Shown: positions 10,001 to 17,384 of the stretch, piece after piece
Position numbering within the stretch: position 1 is the stretch's first letter
Layout: each line of letters starts with the position of its first letter
From: Streptomyces longhuiensis
Lineage (GTDB): Bacteria > Actinomycetota > Actinomycetes > Streptomycetales > Streptomycetaceae
Direction: 5' to 3'
Assembly (NCBI RefSeq): GCF_020616555.1
Contig: NZ_CP085173.1
Coordinates: 2,739,501-2,803,500, forward strand
DNA: 64,000 nt
Translations under genes and position numbers: made by a program
The notes under the pieces: model-generated
What the model saw: only the letters and a program-made list of their open reading frames with translations
What the model was told of the DNA's origin: nothing
Database searches by the model: none

Positions 10001-10733
10001 GGCCACGGCCAGGATCTTCGGGTCGAAGCCGGGTGCGTACGGGGCGGGTCTGCTGCCGCTGATCGACGCCCGCAACTGGCAGTCCGACGCGGACCTCGCC
10101 GAGGTGTACGCGGTGTGGGGCGGCTACGCGTACGGGCGCGGGCTCGACGGGCGGGCCGCGCGCGGCGACATGGAGACGGCGTTCCGGCGCATCAACGTGG
10201 CGGCGAAGAACGTCGACACCCGCGAGCACGACCTCGTCGACGCCGACGACTACTTCCAGTACCACGGCGGCATGGTCGCCATGGTGCGGCATCTGACGGG
10301 GTCCTCCCCCGAGGCGTACGTCGGTGACTCCGCCGTGCCCGACCAGGTGAAGACCCGCACGCTCGGCGAGGAGACCCACCGGGTGTTCCGGGCGCGTGTG
10401 GTCAACCCGCGCTGGATGGCGGCGATGCGCCGACACGGCTACAAGGGCGCCTTCGAGATGGCGGCGACCGTCGACTACCTCTTCGGGTACGACGCGACGG
10501 CCGGCGTGGTCGACGACTGGATGTACGAGAAGCTGTCGGCCGAGTACGTCTTCGACGCGGAGAACCAGGACTTCATGAAGAAGTCCAACCCGTGGGCCCT
10601 GCGCGGCATCACCGAGCGGCTGCTCGAAGCGGCCGAGCGGGGGCTGTGGGCCGAGCCGGACGCGCAGACGCTGGAGCGGCTGCGGGCCACGTATCTGGAA
10701 CTTGAGGGCGACTTGGAGGGCGACGACCAGTGA
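7053..10733 (+). CDS. cobN: cobaltochelatase subunit CobN
   Basis: A 1226-residue large subunit of the ATP-dependent, late-insertion cobaltochelatase, homologous to magnesium chelatase H subunit, of usual length. It binds hydrogenobyrinic a,c-diamide and Co(II). Recognisable segments are YDPDMPPSHHY-type substrate loop residues, HMGKHGTMEWLPGKG (about 511-525), and the C-terminal MDWMYEKLS-like region before NPWAL. The start ATGA overlaps the cobQ stop and the end overlaps the next gene by GTGA, so it is coupled to its ATPase partner. Its presence marks the oxygen-dependent type of corrin pathway. Confidence 0.95.
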   Translation: MSTVLLLSTADTDLLAARASGAPYRIGNPTRVDVQSELPELLDGVDIAVVRLLGGKRAWEDGLAALKASGVPTVLLGGESVPDAELMAESTVHAGAVAEALRYLVEGGPGNLVELARFLVQDVLVNGHGRAGSTQERHSAEPQKMPEFGVHGRRARVEGRPTVGVLFYRAHELSGNTAFVDTLCDAIEARGVNSLPVYCGSLRGADPGLYELLGEADTLVATVLAAGGTHASQASAGGDEEAWDIGALADLDIPVLQGLCLTSSKAAWEASDAALSPMDAAMQVAIPEFDGRIVTVPFSFKEEGPDGVPVYAADPERAARVAGIAVRHARLGHKPNGEKKLAVVFTAYPTKHSRVGNAVGLDTPASAVRVLDALREAGYGVDGYPDNGDELIHRLIEAGGHDVEWLTEDQLASAPARVPLADYRAWFDKLAPELREGMLEAWGEPPGSLYVDGDDIVLASLQFGNVVVMIQPPRGFGENPIAIYHDPDMPPSHHYMAAYRWLENSFGADAVIHMGKHGTMEWLPGKGLGLSGSCAPDAVLGELPLIYPFIVNDPGEGTQAKRRGHATVVDHLVPPMARADTYGDLAKLEQLLDEYALVSDLDPTKAPAVRAQIWTLVKAAELHHDLHVDEQPDDGDFDEFVMHIDGYLCEIKDVQIRDGLHILGGGPVGEPRVNLVLAVLRASQVWGGTANALPGLRACLAEHFGLVEKELLGEPGAPAKVPVELTNLVDGPARSAADAIDLLEQLCRRAAEGMEERGWDAAAVPALVRDVVGSELPDAVAVLEFACREVVPRLARTTDEIGHILRALDGGYVPAGPSGSPTRGLVNVLPTGRNFYSVDPKAIPSRLSWEVGQALADSLVARYLADTGEYPKSVGLTVWGTSAMRTQGDDIAEILALLGCRPVWDDASRRVTGFEIVPAAELGRPRIDVTVRISGFFRDAFPHVVGLIDDAVQAVAALDESAEQNYVRAHVEQDAVEHGDRRRATARIFGSKPGAYGAGLLPLIDARNWQSDADLAEVYAVWGGYAYGRGLDGRAARGDMETAFRRINVAAKNVDTREHDLVDADDYFQYHGGMVAMVRHLTGSSPEAYVGDSAVPDQVKTRTLGEETHRVFRARVVNPRWMAAMRRHGYKGAFEMAATVDYLFGYDATAGVVDDWMYEKLSAEYVFDAENQDFMKKSNPWALRGITERLLEAAERGLWAEPDAQTLERLRATYLELEGDLEGDDQ

Positions 10734-12790
10734 GTACCCCCTATCCGTTCACCGCGCTCGTCGGGCAGGACGACCTGCGTCTTGCCCTGCTGCTGAACGC
10801 GGTCAGCCCCGCCGTCGGCGGTGTGCTCGTGCGCGGCGAGAAGGGCACGGCCAAGTCGACGGCCGTACGCGCTCTTTCGGCGCTCATGCCGGAGGTCGAG
10901 GTCGTCGCCGGGTGCCGGTTCTCGTGTGCGCCCGGCGCCCCGGACCCGGCGTGCCCGGACGGGCCGCACGAGAGCGGACCCGGCACCTCACGTGCCGCCC
11001 GCATGGTCGAGCTGCCCGTCGGCGCGTCCGAGGACCGGCTCGTCGGCGCGCTCGACATCGAGCGGGCGCTCGCCGAGGGCGTCAAGGCCTTCGAGCCGGG
11101 ACTCCTCGCCGACGCGCACCGCGGGATCCTGTACGTCGACGAAGTGAACCTGCTGCACGACCACTTGGTGGACCTGCTGCTCGACGCGGCCGCGATGGGC
11201 GCCTCGTACGTGGAGCGCGAGGGCGTCTCCGTGCGGCACGCCGCGCGCTTCCTGCTCGTCGGCACCATGAACCCCGAAGAGGGCGAGCTGCGGCCGCAGC
11301 TGCTCGACCGGTTCGGGCTCACCGTGGAGGTCGCCGCCTCCCGCGAGCCCGACCAGCGCGTCGAGGTCGTCAAGCGGCGCCTGGCCTACGACGACGACCC
11401 GGACGGCTTCGCCGGGAAGTGGGAGCAGGAGGAGTCCGCCGTGCGGGCGCGGATCGTCGCGGCCCGTGACCTGCTGCCTTCGGTGCGGCTCGGTGACGCG
11501 GCGCTGCGCCAGATCGCCGCGACGTGCGCCGCGTTCGAGGTCGACGGGATGCGCGCGGACATCGTGATGGCGCGTACGGCGACGGCGCTCGCCGCGTGGG
11601 CGGGCCGCACGGACGTGCTGGCCGAGGATGTGCGGCAGGCCGCGCTCCTGGCTCTGCCGCACCGCAGGCGCCGCAACCCGTTCGACGCACCGGGGCTCGA
11701 CGAGGACAAGCTCGACGACACGCTTGAGGAGTTCGGCGGGCAGGACGACGAACCCGATCCTGACGGTGACGGTGACGGCGGCGGGGACGGCCCCGGCGGC
11801 GGTGGCGGGCAGCCGCCGCAGGACGCGCCCGAGGGCAACGGCCCCGACGCGGGCGGCGACCGGGCCGCCGACATCCCCGCACAGGGCGAGCCCTCCGACA
11901 GCGGCGAACAGAAGGCTCCCGCGGGCGGCGGCGAGCAGGCGGCCGCACGGGCCTCCGAGCCGTTCCGTACGAAGATGCTGAGCGTGCCGGGACTCGGTGA
12001 GGGGGCCGCCGGGCGCCGCTCGCGGGCCCGCACGGAGCACGGCCGTACGACGGGTGCGCGGCGGCCGCGTGGCGCGCTCACCAAGCTGCACCTGGCGGCG
12101 ACCGTGCAGGCCGCGGCTCCGCACCAGCGGGCGCGGGGGCGTTCCGGCCCCGGGCTCGTGGTGCGGCGTGACGATCTGCGGCAGGCGACCCGGGAGGGCC
12201 GCGAGGGCAACCTCGTGCTGTTCGTCGTCGACGCCTCCGGGTCGATGGCGGCGCGGCAGCGGATGAGCGCCGTGAAGGGCGCCGTCCTGTCGCTCCTCCT
12301 CGACGCGTACCAGCGGCGGGACAAGGTGGGGCTCGTGACGTTCCGCGGCTCCTCGGCCGATGTGGCGCTCCCGCCGACGTCCTCCGTGGACGCGGCAGCC
12401 GTACGGCTCGAGTCGCTGCCCACCGGTGGACGTACGCCGCTGTCCGCGGGGCTCCTCAAGGCGCACGACGTGCTGCGCGTGGAGCGGCTGCGGGACCCGG
12501 CGCGCCGGCCGCTCGTCGTCGTGGTGACCGACGGGCGGGCGACGGGCGGGCCGGAGCCGGTGGCGCTCGCGGGGCGTGCGGCGCGACTGCTCGCCGCCGA
12601 GGGAACGGCGTCGGTCGTCGTGGACTGCGAGTCGGGTCCGGTGCGGCTCGGGCTCGCCGGCCAGCTGGCGGGCGAGCTGGGCGGGACGGCGGTGACGCTC
12701 GACGAGCTGCGGGCCGACTCGATCGCCGGGCTCGTGAAGGAGGTCCGACAGATGCAGGGGCCGCAGTCGAACAGCAGGAGGGTCGCGTAA
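10730..12790 (+). CDS. fused ChlI-ChlD-type cobaltochelatase ATPase subunit
   Basis: A 686-residue protein that combines the two small chelatase subunits. Residues 1-330 are an AAA+ ATPase of BchI/CobS type, with Walker A GEKGTAKST (36-44) and Walker B ILYVDEVNLL. Residues 335-410 are a flexible Asp/Gly/Pro/Glu-rich linker typical of BchD. The C-terminal VWA domain carries a MIDAS motif DASGSM beginning at Asp501. It powers metal insertion by CobN, whose gene it overlaps by 4 nt. In actinomycetes this fusion replaces separate CobS and CobT. Annotation pipelines often call it magnesium chelatase, but the cob context makes cobalt far more likely. Confidence 0.92.
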   Translation: MSTPYPFTALVGQDDLRLALLLNAVSPAVGGVLVRGEKGTAKSTAVRALSALMPEVEVVAGCRFSCAPGAPDPACPDGPHESGPGTSRAARMVELPVGASEDRLVGALDIERALAEGVKAFEPGLLADAHRGILYVDEVNLLHDHLVDLLLDAAAMGASYVEREGVSVRHAARFLLVGTMNPEEGELRPQLLDRFGLTVEVAASREPDQRVEVVKRRLAYDDDPDGFAGKWEQEESAVRARIVAARDLLPSVRLGDAALRQIAATCAAFEVDGMRADIVMARTATALAAWAGRTDVLAEDVRQAALLALPHRRRRNPFDAPGLDEDKLDDTLEEFGGQDDEPDPDGDGDGGGDGPGGGGGQPPQDAPEGNGPDAGGDRAADIPAQGEPSDSGEQKAPAGGGEQAAARASEPFRTKMLSVPGLGEGAAGRRSRARTEHGRTTGARRPRGALTKLHLAATVQAAAPHQRARGRSGPGLVVRRDDLRQATREGREGNLVLFVVDASGSMAARQRMSAVKGAVLSLLLDAYQRRDKVGLVTFRGSSADVALPPTSSVDAAAVRLESLPTGGRTPLSAGLLKAHDVLRVERLRDPARRPLVVVVTDGRATGGPEPVALAGRAARLLAAEGTASVVVDCESGPVRLGLAGQLAGELGGTAVTLDELRADSIAGLVKEVRQMQGPQSNSRRVA

Positions 12791-13389
12791 TGCCTCAGGG
12801 ACAGCCGAGTGTCGTGCCGGACGACGGGCTCACGACGCGGCAGCGGCGCAACCGGCCGCTCGTCGTCGTCCACACCGGCATCGGCAAGGGCAAGTCGACG
12901 GCGGCCTTCGGGCTCGCCCTGCGCGCCTGGAACCAGGGCTGGCCGATCGGGGTGTTCCAGTTCGTCAAGTCGGCGAAGTGGAAGGTCGGCGAGGAGAACG
13001 CGCTGCGCGTCCTCGGCGCGAGCGGCGAGGGCGGGACCGTCGACTGGCACAAGATGGGCGAGGGCTGGTCCTGGGTCCAGCGCGACGCGCAGATGGACAA
13101 CGAGGAGAAGGCCCGCGAGGGCTGGGAGCAGGTCAAGCGTGACCTCGCCGCCGAGACGTACCAGCTGTACGTGCTCGACGAGTTCGCCTACCCGATGCAC
13201 TGGGGCTGGATCGACACGGACGAGGTCGTCTCCGTGCTGCGGGACCGGCCCGGGACCCAGCACGTCGTGATCACCGGGCGCAACGCCCCCGAGAAGCTCG
13301 TGGACTTCGCGGACCTGGTCACGGACATGTCCAAGGTCAAGCACCCGATGGACGCGGGCCAGAAGGGCCAGAGGGGCATCGAGTGGTGA
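12790..13389 (+). CDS. cobO: cob(I)yrinic acid a,c-diamide adenosyltransferase
   Basis: A 199-residue CobO/BtuR/CobA-type ATP:corrinoid adenosyltransferase that moves the 5'-deoxyadenosyl group of ATP to reduced cobalt. The P-loop TGIGKGKST (29-37) and the family motif GVFQFVKSAKWKVGEENAL are intact, as is LYVLDEFAYPMHWGW. Length is normal. The ATG shares one base with the stop codon of the chelatase subunit (TAATG) and the 3' end overlaps cobB, so it sits inside the coupled operon directly after cobalt insertion. Confidence 0.95.
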   Translation: MPQGQPSVVPDDGLTTRQRRNRPLVVVHTGIGKGKSTAAFGLALRAWNQGWPIGVFQFVKSAKWKVGEENALRVLGASGEGGTVDWHKMGEGWSWVQRDAQMDNEEKAREGWEQVKRDLAAETYQLYVLDEFAYPMHWGWIDTDEVVSVLRDRPGTQHVVITGRNAPEKLVDFADLVTDMSKVKHPMDAGQKGQRGIEW

Positions 13390-14870
13390 GTACGTCCATG
13401 CCTCGGCTCGTCGTCGCCGCGCCCTCGTCGGGCAGCGGCAAGACGACCGTCGCGACGGGTCTGATGGCGGCGTTCGCCGGGCGCGGGCTCGCCGTGTCGC
13501 CGCACAAGGTCGGGCCCGACTACATCGACCCCGGGTACCACGCGCTCGCGACGGGGCGCCCGGGTCGCAACCTCGACGCGTACCTGTGCGGGCCCGAGCT
13601 CGTGGCGCCGCTCTTCGCGCACGGGGCGCGGGGGTGCGATCTCGCCGTCGTCGAGGGCGTGATGGGGCTTTTCGACGGGGCCTCCGGTCAGGGGGAGCTG
13701 GCGTCGACCGCGCATGTCGCGAAGCTCCTTCGGGCGCCGGTCGTGCTCGTCGTCGACGCGTCGTCGCAGGCCCGGTCCGTGGCCGCGCTCGTGCACGGTT
13801 TCGCGTCGTTCGATCCCGAGGTGCGGCTCGCCGGGGTGATCCTCAACAAGGTCGGGTCCGACCGGCACGAGGCGATCCTGCGCGAGGCGCTGGACGAGTC
13901 GGGAGTGCCGGTGTTCGGCGCCTTGCGCCGGGGCGGGGAAGTGGTGACTCCCTCGCGGCACCTGGGGCTCGTGCCGGTGGCCGAGCGGGGGGCCGAGGCG
14001 GTCGCGGCTGTCGCCGCCATGGGGGAGATGGTTCGGGGCGGGTGTGACCTGGACGCGCTCCATGCGGTGGCTCGTGGTGCGGGGCCGTTGGACTGTGCGG
14101 CCTGGGATGCGGCTGAGGTTGTGGGTTCTCTCCCCCAGCCCGCCCCTTCCCGGAACCGGGGCTCCGCCCCGGACCCCGGTCCTCGAACGCCGGACGGGCT
14201 GAAGGGGCCCGACGGGACGGACGGGTCCGACGGGCCACGGCCCGTCGTCGCTCTCGCCGGTGGCGCCGCCTTCACGTTCTCCTATGCCGAGCACAGTGAA
14301 CTGCTCGCCGCCGCCGGGGCCGAGGTCGTGACCTTCGATCCGCTTCGGGACGAGCAACTCCCGGACGGAACGAGCGCGTTGGTCATCGGTGGGGGTTTTC
14401 CGGAGGTGTACGCCTCCGAGCTGTCCGCCAACGAACCGCTGCGCAAGGCCGTCGGTGAGCTCGCGCGGTCCGGGGCGCCCGTCGTCGCCGAGTGTGCGGG
14501 GCTGCTGTATCTGGCGCGCTCCCTGGACGGGCAGCCCATGTGCGGGGTCCTGGACACCGACGCGCGGATGTCGGAACGGCTGACGCTCGGGTATCGGGAC
14601 GCCGTGGCCGTGTCCGACAGCGTGCTGGCCGCGAACGGGACGCGGGTGCGCGGCCACGAGTTCCATCGCACCGTCGTCGAACCCGGGGCCGGCGCCACCC
14701 CCGCGTGGGGCGTCACGCGTCCCGAGCGGCGCGTGGAAGGGTTTGTGCAGGGCGGGGTGCACGCCTCGTATCTGCATGTGCACTGGGCCTCCGTGCCCCA
14801 GGCGGCGCGGCGCATCGTCGCGCAGGCAACCGAAGTCGCGCGGGCAACCGAAGGAGTCACCTCGTCATGA
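13386..14870 (+). CDS. cobB: cobyrinate a,c-diamide synthase CobB/CbiA
   Basis: A 494-residue glutamine-dependent amidotransferase making the a- and c-amides. The N-terminal ATP-binding domain has P-loop APSSGSGKTT (12-21) and KVGPDYIDPGYH; the C-terminal glutaminase domain has Cys370 in AECAGLLYL and a His-containing GHEFH. Two GTG codons (13383, 13386) and ATG 13398 are possible starts; 13386 gives a GTGA overlap with cobO. The inter-domain linker (about residues 252-273, RNRGSAPDPGPRTPDG) is unusual. It is encoded by a copy of a dispersed Streptomyces palindromic repeat and is absent from the core fold, so it reads as an in-frame insertion. Confidence 0.95.
   Translation: MSTSMPRLVVAAPSSGSGKTTVATGLMAAFAGRGLAVSPHKVGPDYIDPGYHALATGRPGRNLDAYLCGPELVAPLFAHGARGCDLAVVEGVMGLFDGASGQGELASTAHVAKLLRAPVVLVVDASSQARSVAALVHGFASFDPEVRLAGVILNKVGSDRHEAILREALDESGVPVFGALRRGGEVVTPSRHLGLVPVAERGAEAVAAVAAMGEMVRGGCDLDALHAVARGAGPLDCAAWDAAEVVGSLPQPAPSRNRGSAPDPGPRTPDGLKGPDGTDGSDGPRPVVALAGGAAFTFSYAEHSELLAAAGAEVVTFDPLRDEQLPDGTSALVIGGGFPEVYASELSANEPLRKAVGELARSGAPVVAECAGLLYLARSLDGQPMCGVLDTDARMSERLTLGYRDAVAVSDSVLAANGTRVRGHEFHRTVVEPGAGATPAWGVTRPERRVEGFVQGGVHASYLHVHWASVPQAARRIVAQATEVARATEGVTSS
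14141..14202 (+). repeat. dispersed Streptomyces palindromic repeat inside cobB
   Basis: The segment contains CCCCGGCTCC-like inverted blocks (ACCGGGGCTCCGCCCCGG, CCGGTCCTCGAACGCCGGAC) that I recognise as the short element scattered between Streptomyces genes, usually written AGCCCGTCCGGCGTTTGAGGA on the other strand. Here it lies within coding sequence, between the two domains of CobB, and keeps the reading frame. Confidence 0.7.
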
Positions 14871-15631
14871 CCGACACCACCACGCACCGGCTGACCGGCG
14901 TCGGCGTGGGTCCCGGTGACCCCGAGCTCGTGACCGTGAAGGGCGTGAACGCCCTGCGCGCGGCCGCCGTCGTCGTCGTACCGGTGATGGCCGCCGCCGA
15001 CGGGACGGACGGCGGAGAGCCCGGTCGCGCCGAGGCGACCGTCCTGCACTACGTGCCCGCCGACAAGGTCGTCCGCGTCGTCTTCGCGCTCAACGAACGC
15101 TCGGACCGGGCCCGGCGCGAGGCCGCCTGGGACGCGGCCGGCGAGCGCGTCGCGGCGCTCCTGCGGGAGCACGGCTCCGTCGCGTTCGCGACGATCGGCG
15201 ACCCGAACGTGTACTCCACGTTCACGTATCTCGCCCTGACCGTCGGGGAGCTCGTGCCGGGAACCGTCGTCGAGACCGTGCCCGGTATCACCGCCATGCA
15301 GGACCTCGCCGCGCGGTCCGGCGCCGTGCTCACCGAGGGCACCGAGCCGCTGACGCTCGTGCCGGTGACCGCCGGTTCGGCCGTGCTCAAGGAGGCGCTC
15401 GCGGGACCCGGCACCGTCGTCGCGTACAAGTTCGGGCGGCTCGCCGGCGAGGTCGCCGCGGCGCTGCGCGAGACGGGTCGGACGCAGGACGCCGTGTGGG
15501 GGTCCGCGCTCGGGCTGCCGGAGGAGTCCATCAGGCCGGCTGCCGAACTGGGCGCCGACGCCGCGCTGCCGTACCTGTCGACGCTGATCGCGCCCGCGCG
15601 GCGCGACGGCGGACGGGGCGGGAAACTGTGA
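14867..15631 (+). CDS. cobI: precorrin-2 C20-methyltransferase
   Basis: A 254-residue SAM-dependent tetrapyrrole methylase that methylates C20 of precorrin-2. The N-terminal GVGVGPGDPELVTVKGVNAL and the central TVPGITAMQDLAARSG are the precorrin-2 subtype signatures. Length is close to stand-alone CobI/CbiL; many actinobacteria instead carry a CobI-CobJ fusion, whereas here CobJ is fused to CbiG elsewhere in the cluster. ATGA overlap with cobB supports the start. It is the last gene of the riboswitch run; the next gene is on the opposite strand 23 nt away. Confidence 0.92.
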   Translation: MTDTTTHRLTGVGVGPGDPELVTVKGVNALRAAAVVVVPVMAAADGTDGGEPGRAEATVLHYVPADKVVRVVFALNERSDRARREAAWDAAGERVAALLREHGSVAFATIGDPNVYSTFTYLALTVGELVPGTVVETVPGITAMQDLAARSGAVLTEGTEPLTLVPVTAGSAVLKEALAGPGTVVAYKFGRLAGEVAAALRETGRTQDAVWGSALGLPEESIRPAAELGADAALPYLSTLIAPARRDGGRGGKL

Positions 15632-15654
15632 CCCGCCGGGGGGCGGGCCCGGCG

Positions 15655-16386
15655 CTACTCCCCCGCCGCGCCGATCACCAGCCACATCAGGGCGGCGCCC
15701 GCGATCGTGCACAGGAGCGTGGAGCGCGCCGGGTGGTGGTGGCCGGCCTCGGGGAGGATCTCCGCGGCCGCGATGTACAGCAGAACGCCGCCGAAGAACC
15801 CGAGGTAGCAGGCGAGGGCCTGCGGCGGGATGGTGAACAGCAGCGTCGACGCGGCGCCCACCACCGGGGCGAGCGCGTCCGCGCCGACCATCGCGAGTGC
15901 CTTGCGACGGGCGTTCCCGTAGGCGCGCGTGATCGTGTACGTGTTGAAGCCGTCGGCGAAGTCGTGCGTGATCACGGCGAGCGCGACGGTATATCCCATG
16001 GTGCTGCTCACCTGGAACGAGGCGCCGATCGCGACGCCGTCCGCGATGCTGTGCCCGACCATCGCGGAGGCGGCGCCGAGGCCGACCTGGGGCACCTGGT
16101 CCTCGCCCTCCTGCGCCCCGTGCGCCGCCTGGCGCATCGCGAGCAGCCGCTCGACGATGTGGGCGACGAGGAAGCCCGCGACGAACAGGAGCAGCGCGGC
16201 GGGCACTCCGTAGATCTCGTTGCCGGCGCCGTGCAGCGCTTCCGGGAGCAGGTCGAAGCCGACCACCCCGAGCATCAGGCCCCCGGCGAATCCGAGCACC
16301 AAGTGGCGCCGGTCGGTGACGTGGTGGGCGGTCCAGCCGCCGACGAGTGTCATCACGAACGAGCCAAGGGCGACGAGGACGGCCAT
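15655..16386 (-). CDS. ZIP family divalent metal transporter
   Basis: A 243-residue ZIP-type permease with about eight helices. The metal-binding helices are clear: VGHSIADGVAIG and ITHDFADGFNTY, and a further FDLLPEALHG. It imports a divalent cation such as zinc, iron or cobalt into the cytoplasm. It lies inside the cobalamin cluster on the opposite strand, splitting it into two runs and sharing a 170-nt divergent promoter region with cobM. No dedicated cobalt importer (CbiMNQO) is present, so cobalt supply is a reasonable guess, but the substrate is not shown by sequence. The variable loop is short, with HGAQEGED rather than a His-rich stretch. Confidence 0.88.
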   Translation of the reverse strand: MAVLVALGSFVMTLVGGWTAHHVTDRRHLVLGFAGGLMLGVVGFDLLPEALHGAGNEIYGVPAALLLFVAGFLVAHIVERLLAMRQAAHGAQEGEDQVPQVGLGAASAMVGHSIADGVAIGASFQVSSTMGYTVALAVITHDFADGFNTYTITRAYGNARRKALAMVGADALAPVVGAASTLLFTIPPQALACYLGFFGGVLLYIAAAEILPEAGHHHPARSTLLCTIAGAALMWLVIGAAGE

Positions 16387-16476
16387 GGTCCCTTGCTAGC
16401 GGATCGGCACCGGCCGCGCACGCCCGGGACCGGCTGAGCCGCACCTTCCGACCCGTCCGATACCGCTCCCGTACCT

Positions 16477-16526
16477 CCGTACGACCGAACCGCGTACGAA
16501 CCCGTACGACCGATCTCCGTACGACC
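16477..16526 (+). repeat. 25-bp imperfect tandem repeat with CGTACG palindromes (putative operator)
   Basis: Two 25-nt units, 16477-16501 and 16502-16526, each hold two CGTACGA cores 15 nt apart; the core CGTACG is self-complementary. A partial copy, CCGTACCT, precedes them at 16469. The array is in the divergent region between the ZIP gene and cobM and ends 30 nt before the cobM start, so it could bind a regulator of either gene. Confidence 0.5.
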
Positions 16527-16556
16527 CAACGCTGCATCCCCGAGAGGACCCCAGTC

Positions 16557-17384
16557 ATGCCCGAAGCAACCACCGGCAAGGTGACCTTCGTCGGTGCCGG
16601 GCCCGGCGCCGCCGACCTGCTCACGTTCCGCGCCGCGCGCGCCATCGCGGACGCCGATGTCGTCATCTGGGCGGCCAGCCTGGTGCAGGAGGAGGTCCTC
16701 GACCACGCGCGCGAGGGCGCGGAGATCCTGGACTCGGCGACGATGTCGCTGGAGGACGTCGTCGCCGTGTACGAGCGGGCGCACCGCGACGGTCTGCGGG
16801 TCGCGCGCATCCACTCCGGGGACCCGGCGCTGTGGGGCGGCACGCAGGAGCAGGTCGACCGGTGCGCGCGCATGGGCATCGCGACGGAGGTGATCCCGGG
16901 TGTCTCGTCGTTCTCGGCTGTGGCCGCGCTCGCGCAGCGCGAGCTGACGATCCCCGAGGTCGCGCAGTCCGTGATCCTGACGCGGCTCGGCGGCGGCAAG
17001 ACGCCGATGCCTCCCGGCGAGGAGGTACGGGAGTTCGCGCGGCACGGCACGACGATGGCGCTGTTCCTCTCGGCGGCGCGCAGCGGCCAGTTGGTGCGTG
17101 AGCTTCTGGAGGGCGGCTACCCGACGTCGACGCCGGTCCTCGTCGCGTACCAGGCGACCTGGCCGGAGGAGCTGATCGTGAAGTGCACGATCAGCACGCT
17201 GGAGGAGACCGTGAAGCAGCACAAGCTGTGGAAGCACACGCTGTTCCTGGTCGGCCCGGCGCTGGACGCGGAGGGTACGCGTTCGCACCTCTACCACCCG
17301 GGCCACTTCCACGGTTTCCGCAAGGCCGACCCCGAGGCGCGGGCGGCGCTGCGGGCCGGGAAATCCGCGCAGGCCCAGTCGTGA
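16557..17384 (+). CDS. cobM: precorrin-4 C11-methyltransferase
   Basis: A 275-residue SAM-dependent methylase acting on C11 of precorrin-4. Family motifs are FVGAGPGAADLLTFRAARAI at the start, IHSGDPALWGGTQEQ, and VIPGVSSFSAVAALAQRELT. The ATG at 16557 follows GAGAGGA at good spacing; the frame is open further upstream but lacks methylase homology. It opens the second B12 run and has its own promoter region carrying the CGTACG tandem repeat; no second cobalamin riboswitch is visible here. The 3' end overlaps cobL by GTGA. Confidence 0.93.
   Translation: MPEATTGKVTFVGAGPGAADLLTFRAARAIADADVVIWAASLVQEEVLDHAREGAEILDSATMSLEDVVAVYERAHRDGLRVARIHSGDPALWGGTQEQVDRCARMGIATEVIPGVSSFSAVAALAQRELTIPEVAQSVILTRLGGGKTPMPPGEEVREFARHGTTMALFLSAARSGQLVRELLEGGYPTSTPVLVAYQATWPEELIVKCTISTLEETVKQHKLWKHTLFLVGPALDAEGTRSHLYHPGHFHGFRKADPEARAALRAGKSAQAQS

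Noticed and set aside
6741..10436. Open minus-strand frame of 1231 codons opposite cobQ/cobN
   Set aside because: Frame is open only because of high G+C; composition is Arg/His/Gly-rich with no motif, and the plus strand encodes a clear CobN.
10730..12790. Magnesium chelatase for chlorophyll synthesis
   Set aside because: Domain layout alone would allow it, but its overlap with cobN and position in the B12 cluster make cobalt chelation the sound reading.
16386..16557. Second cobalamin riboswitch before cobM
   Set aside because: No B12 box or GGAAGCCGGTGCGAATCC-type core is present; only the CGTACG repeats are seen.
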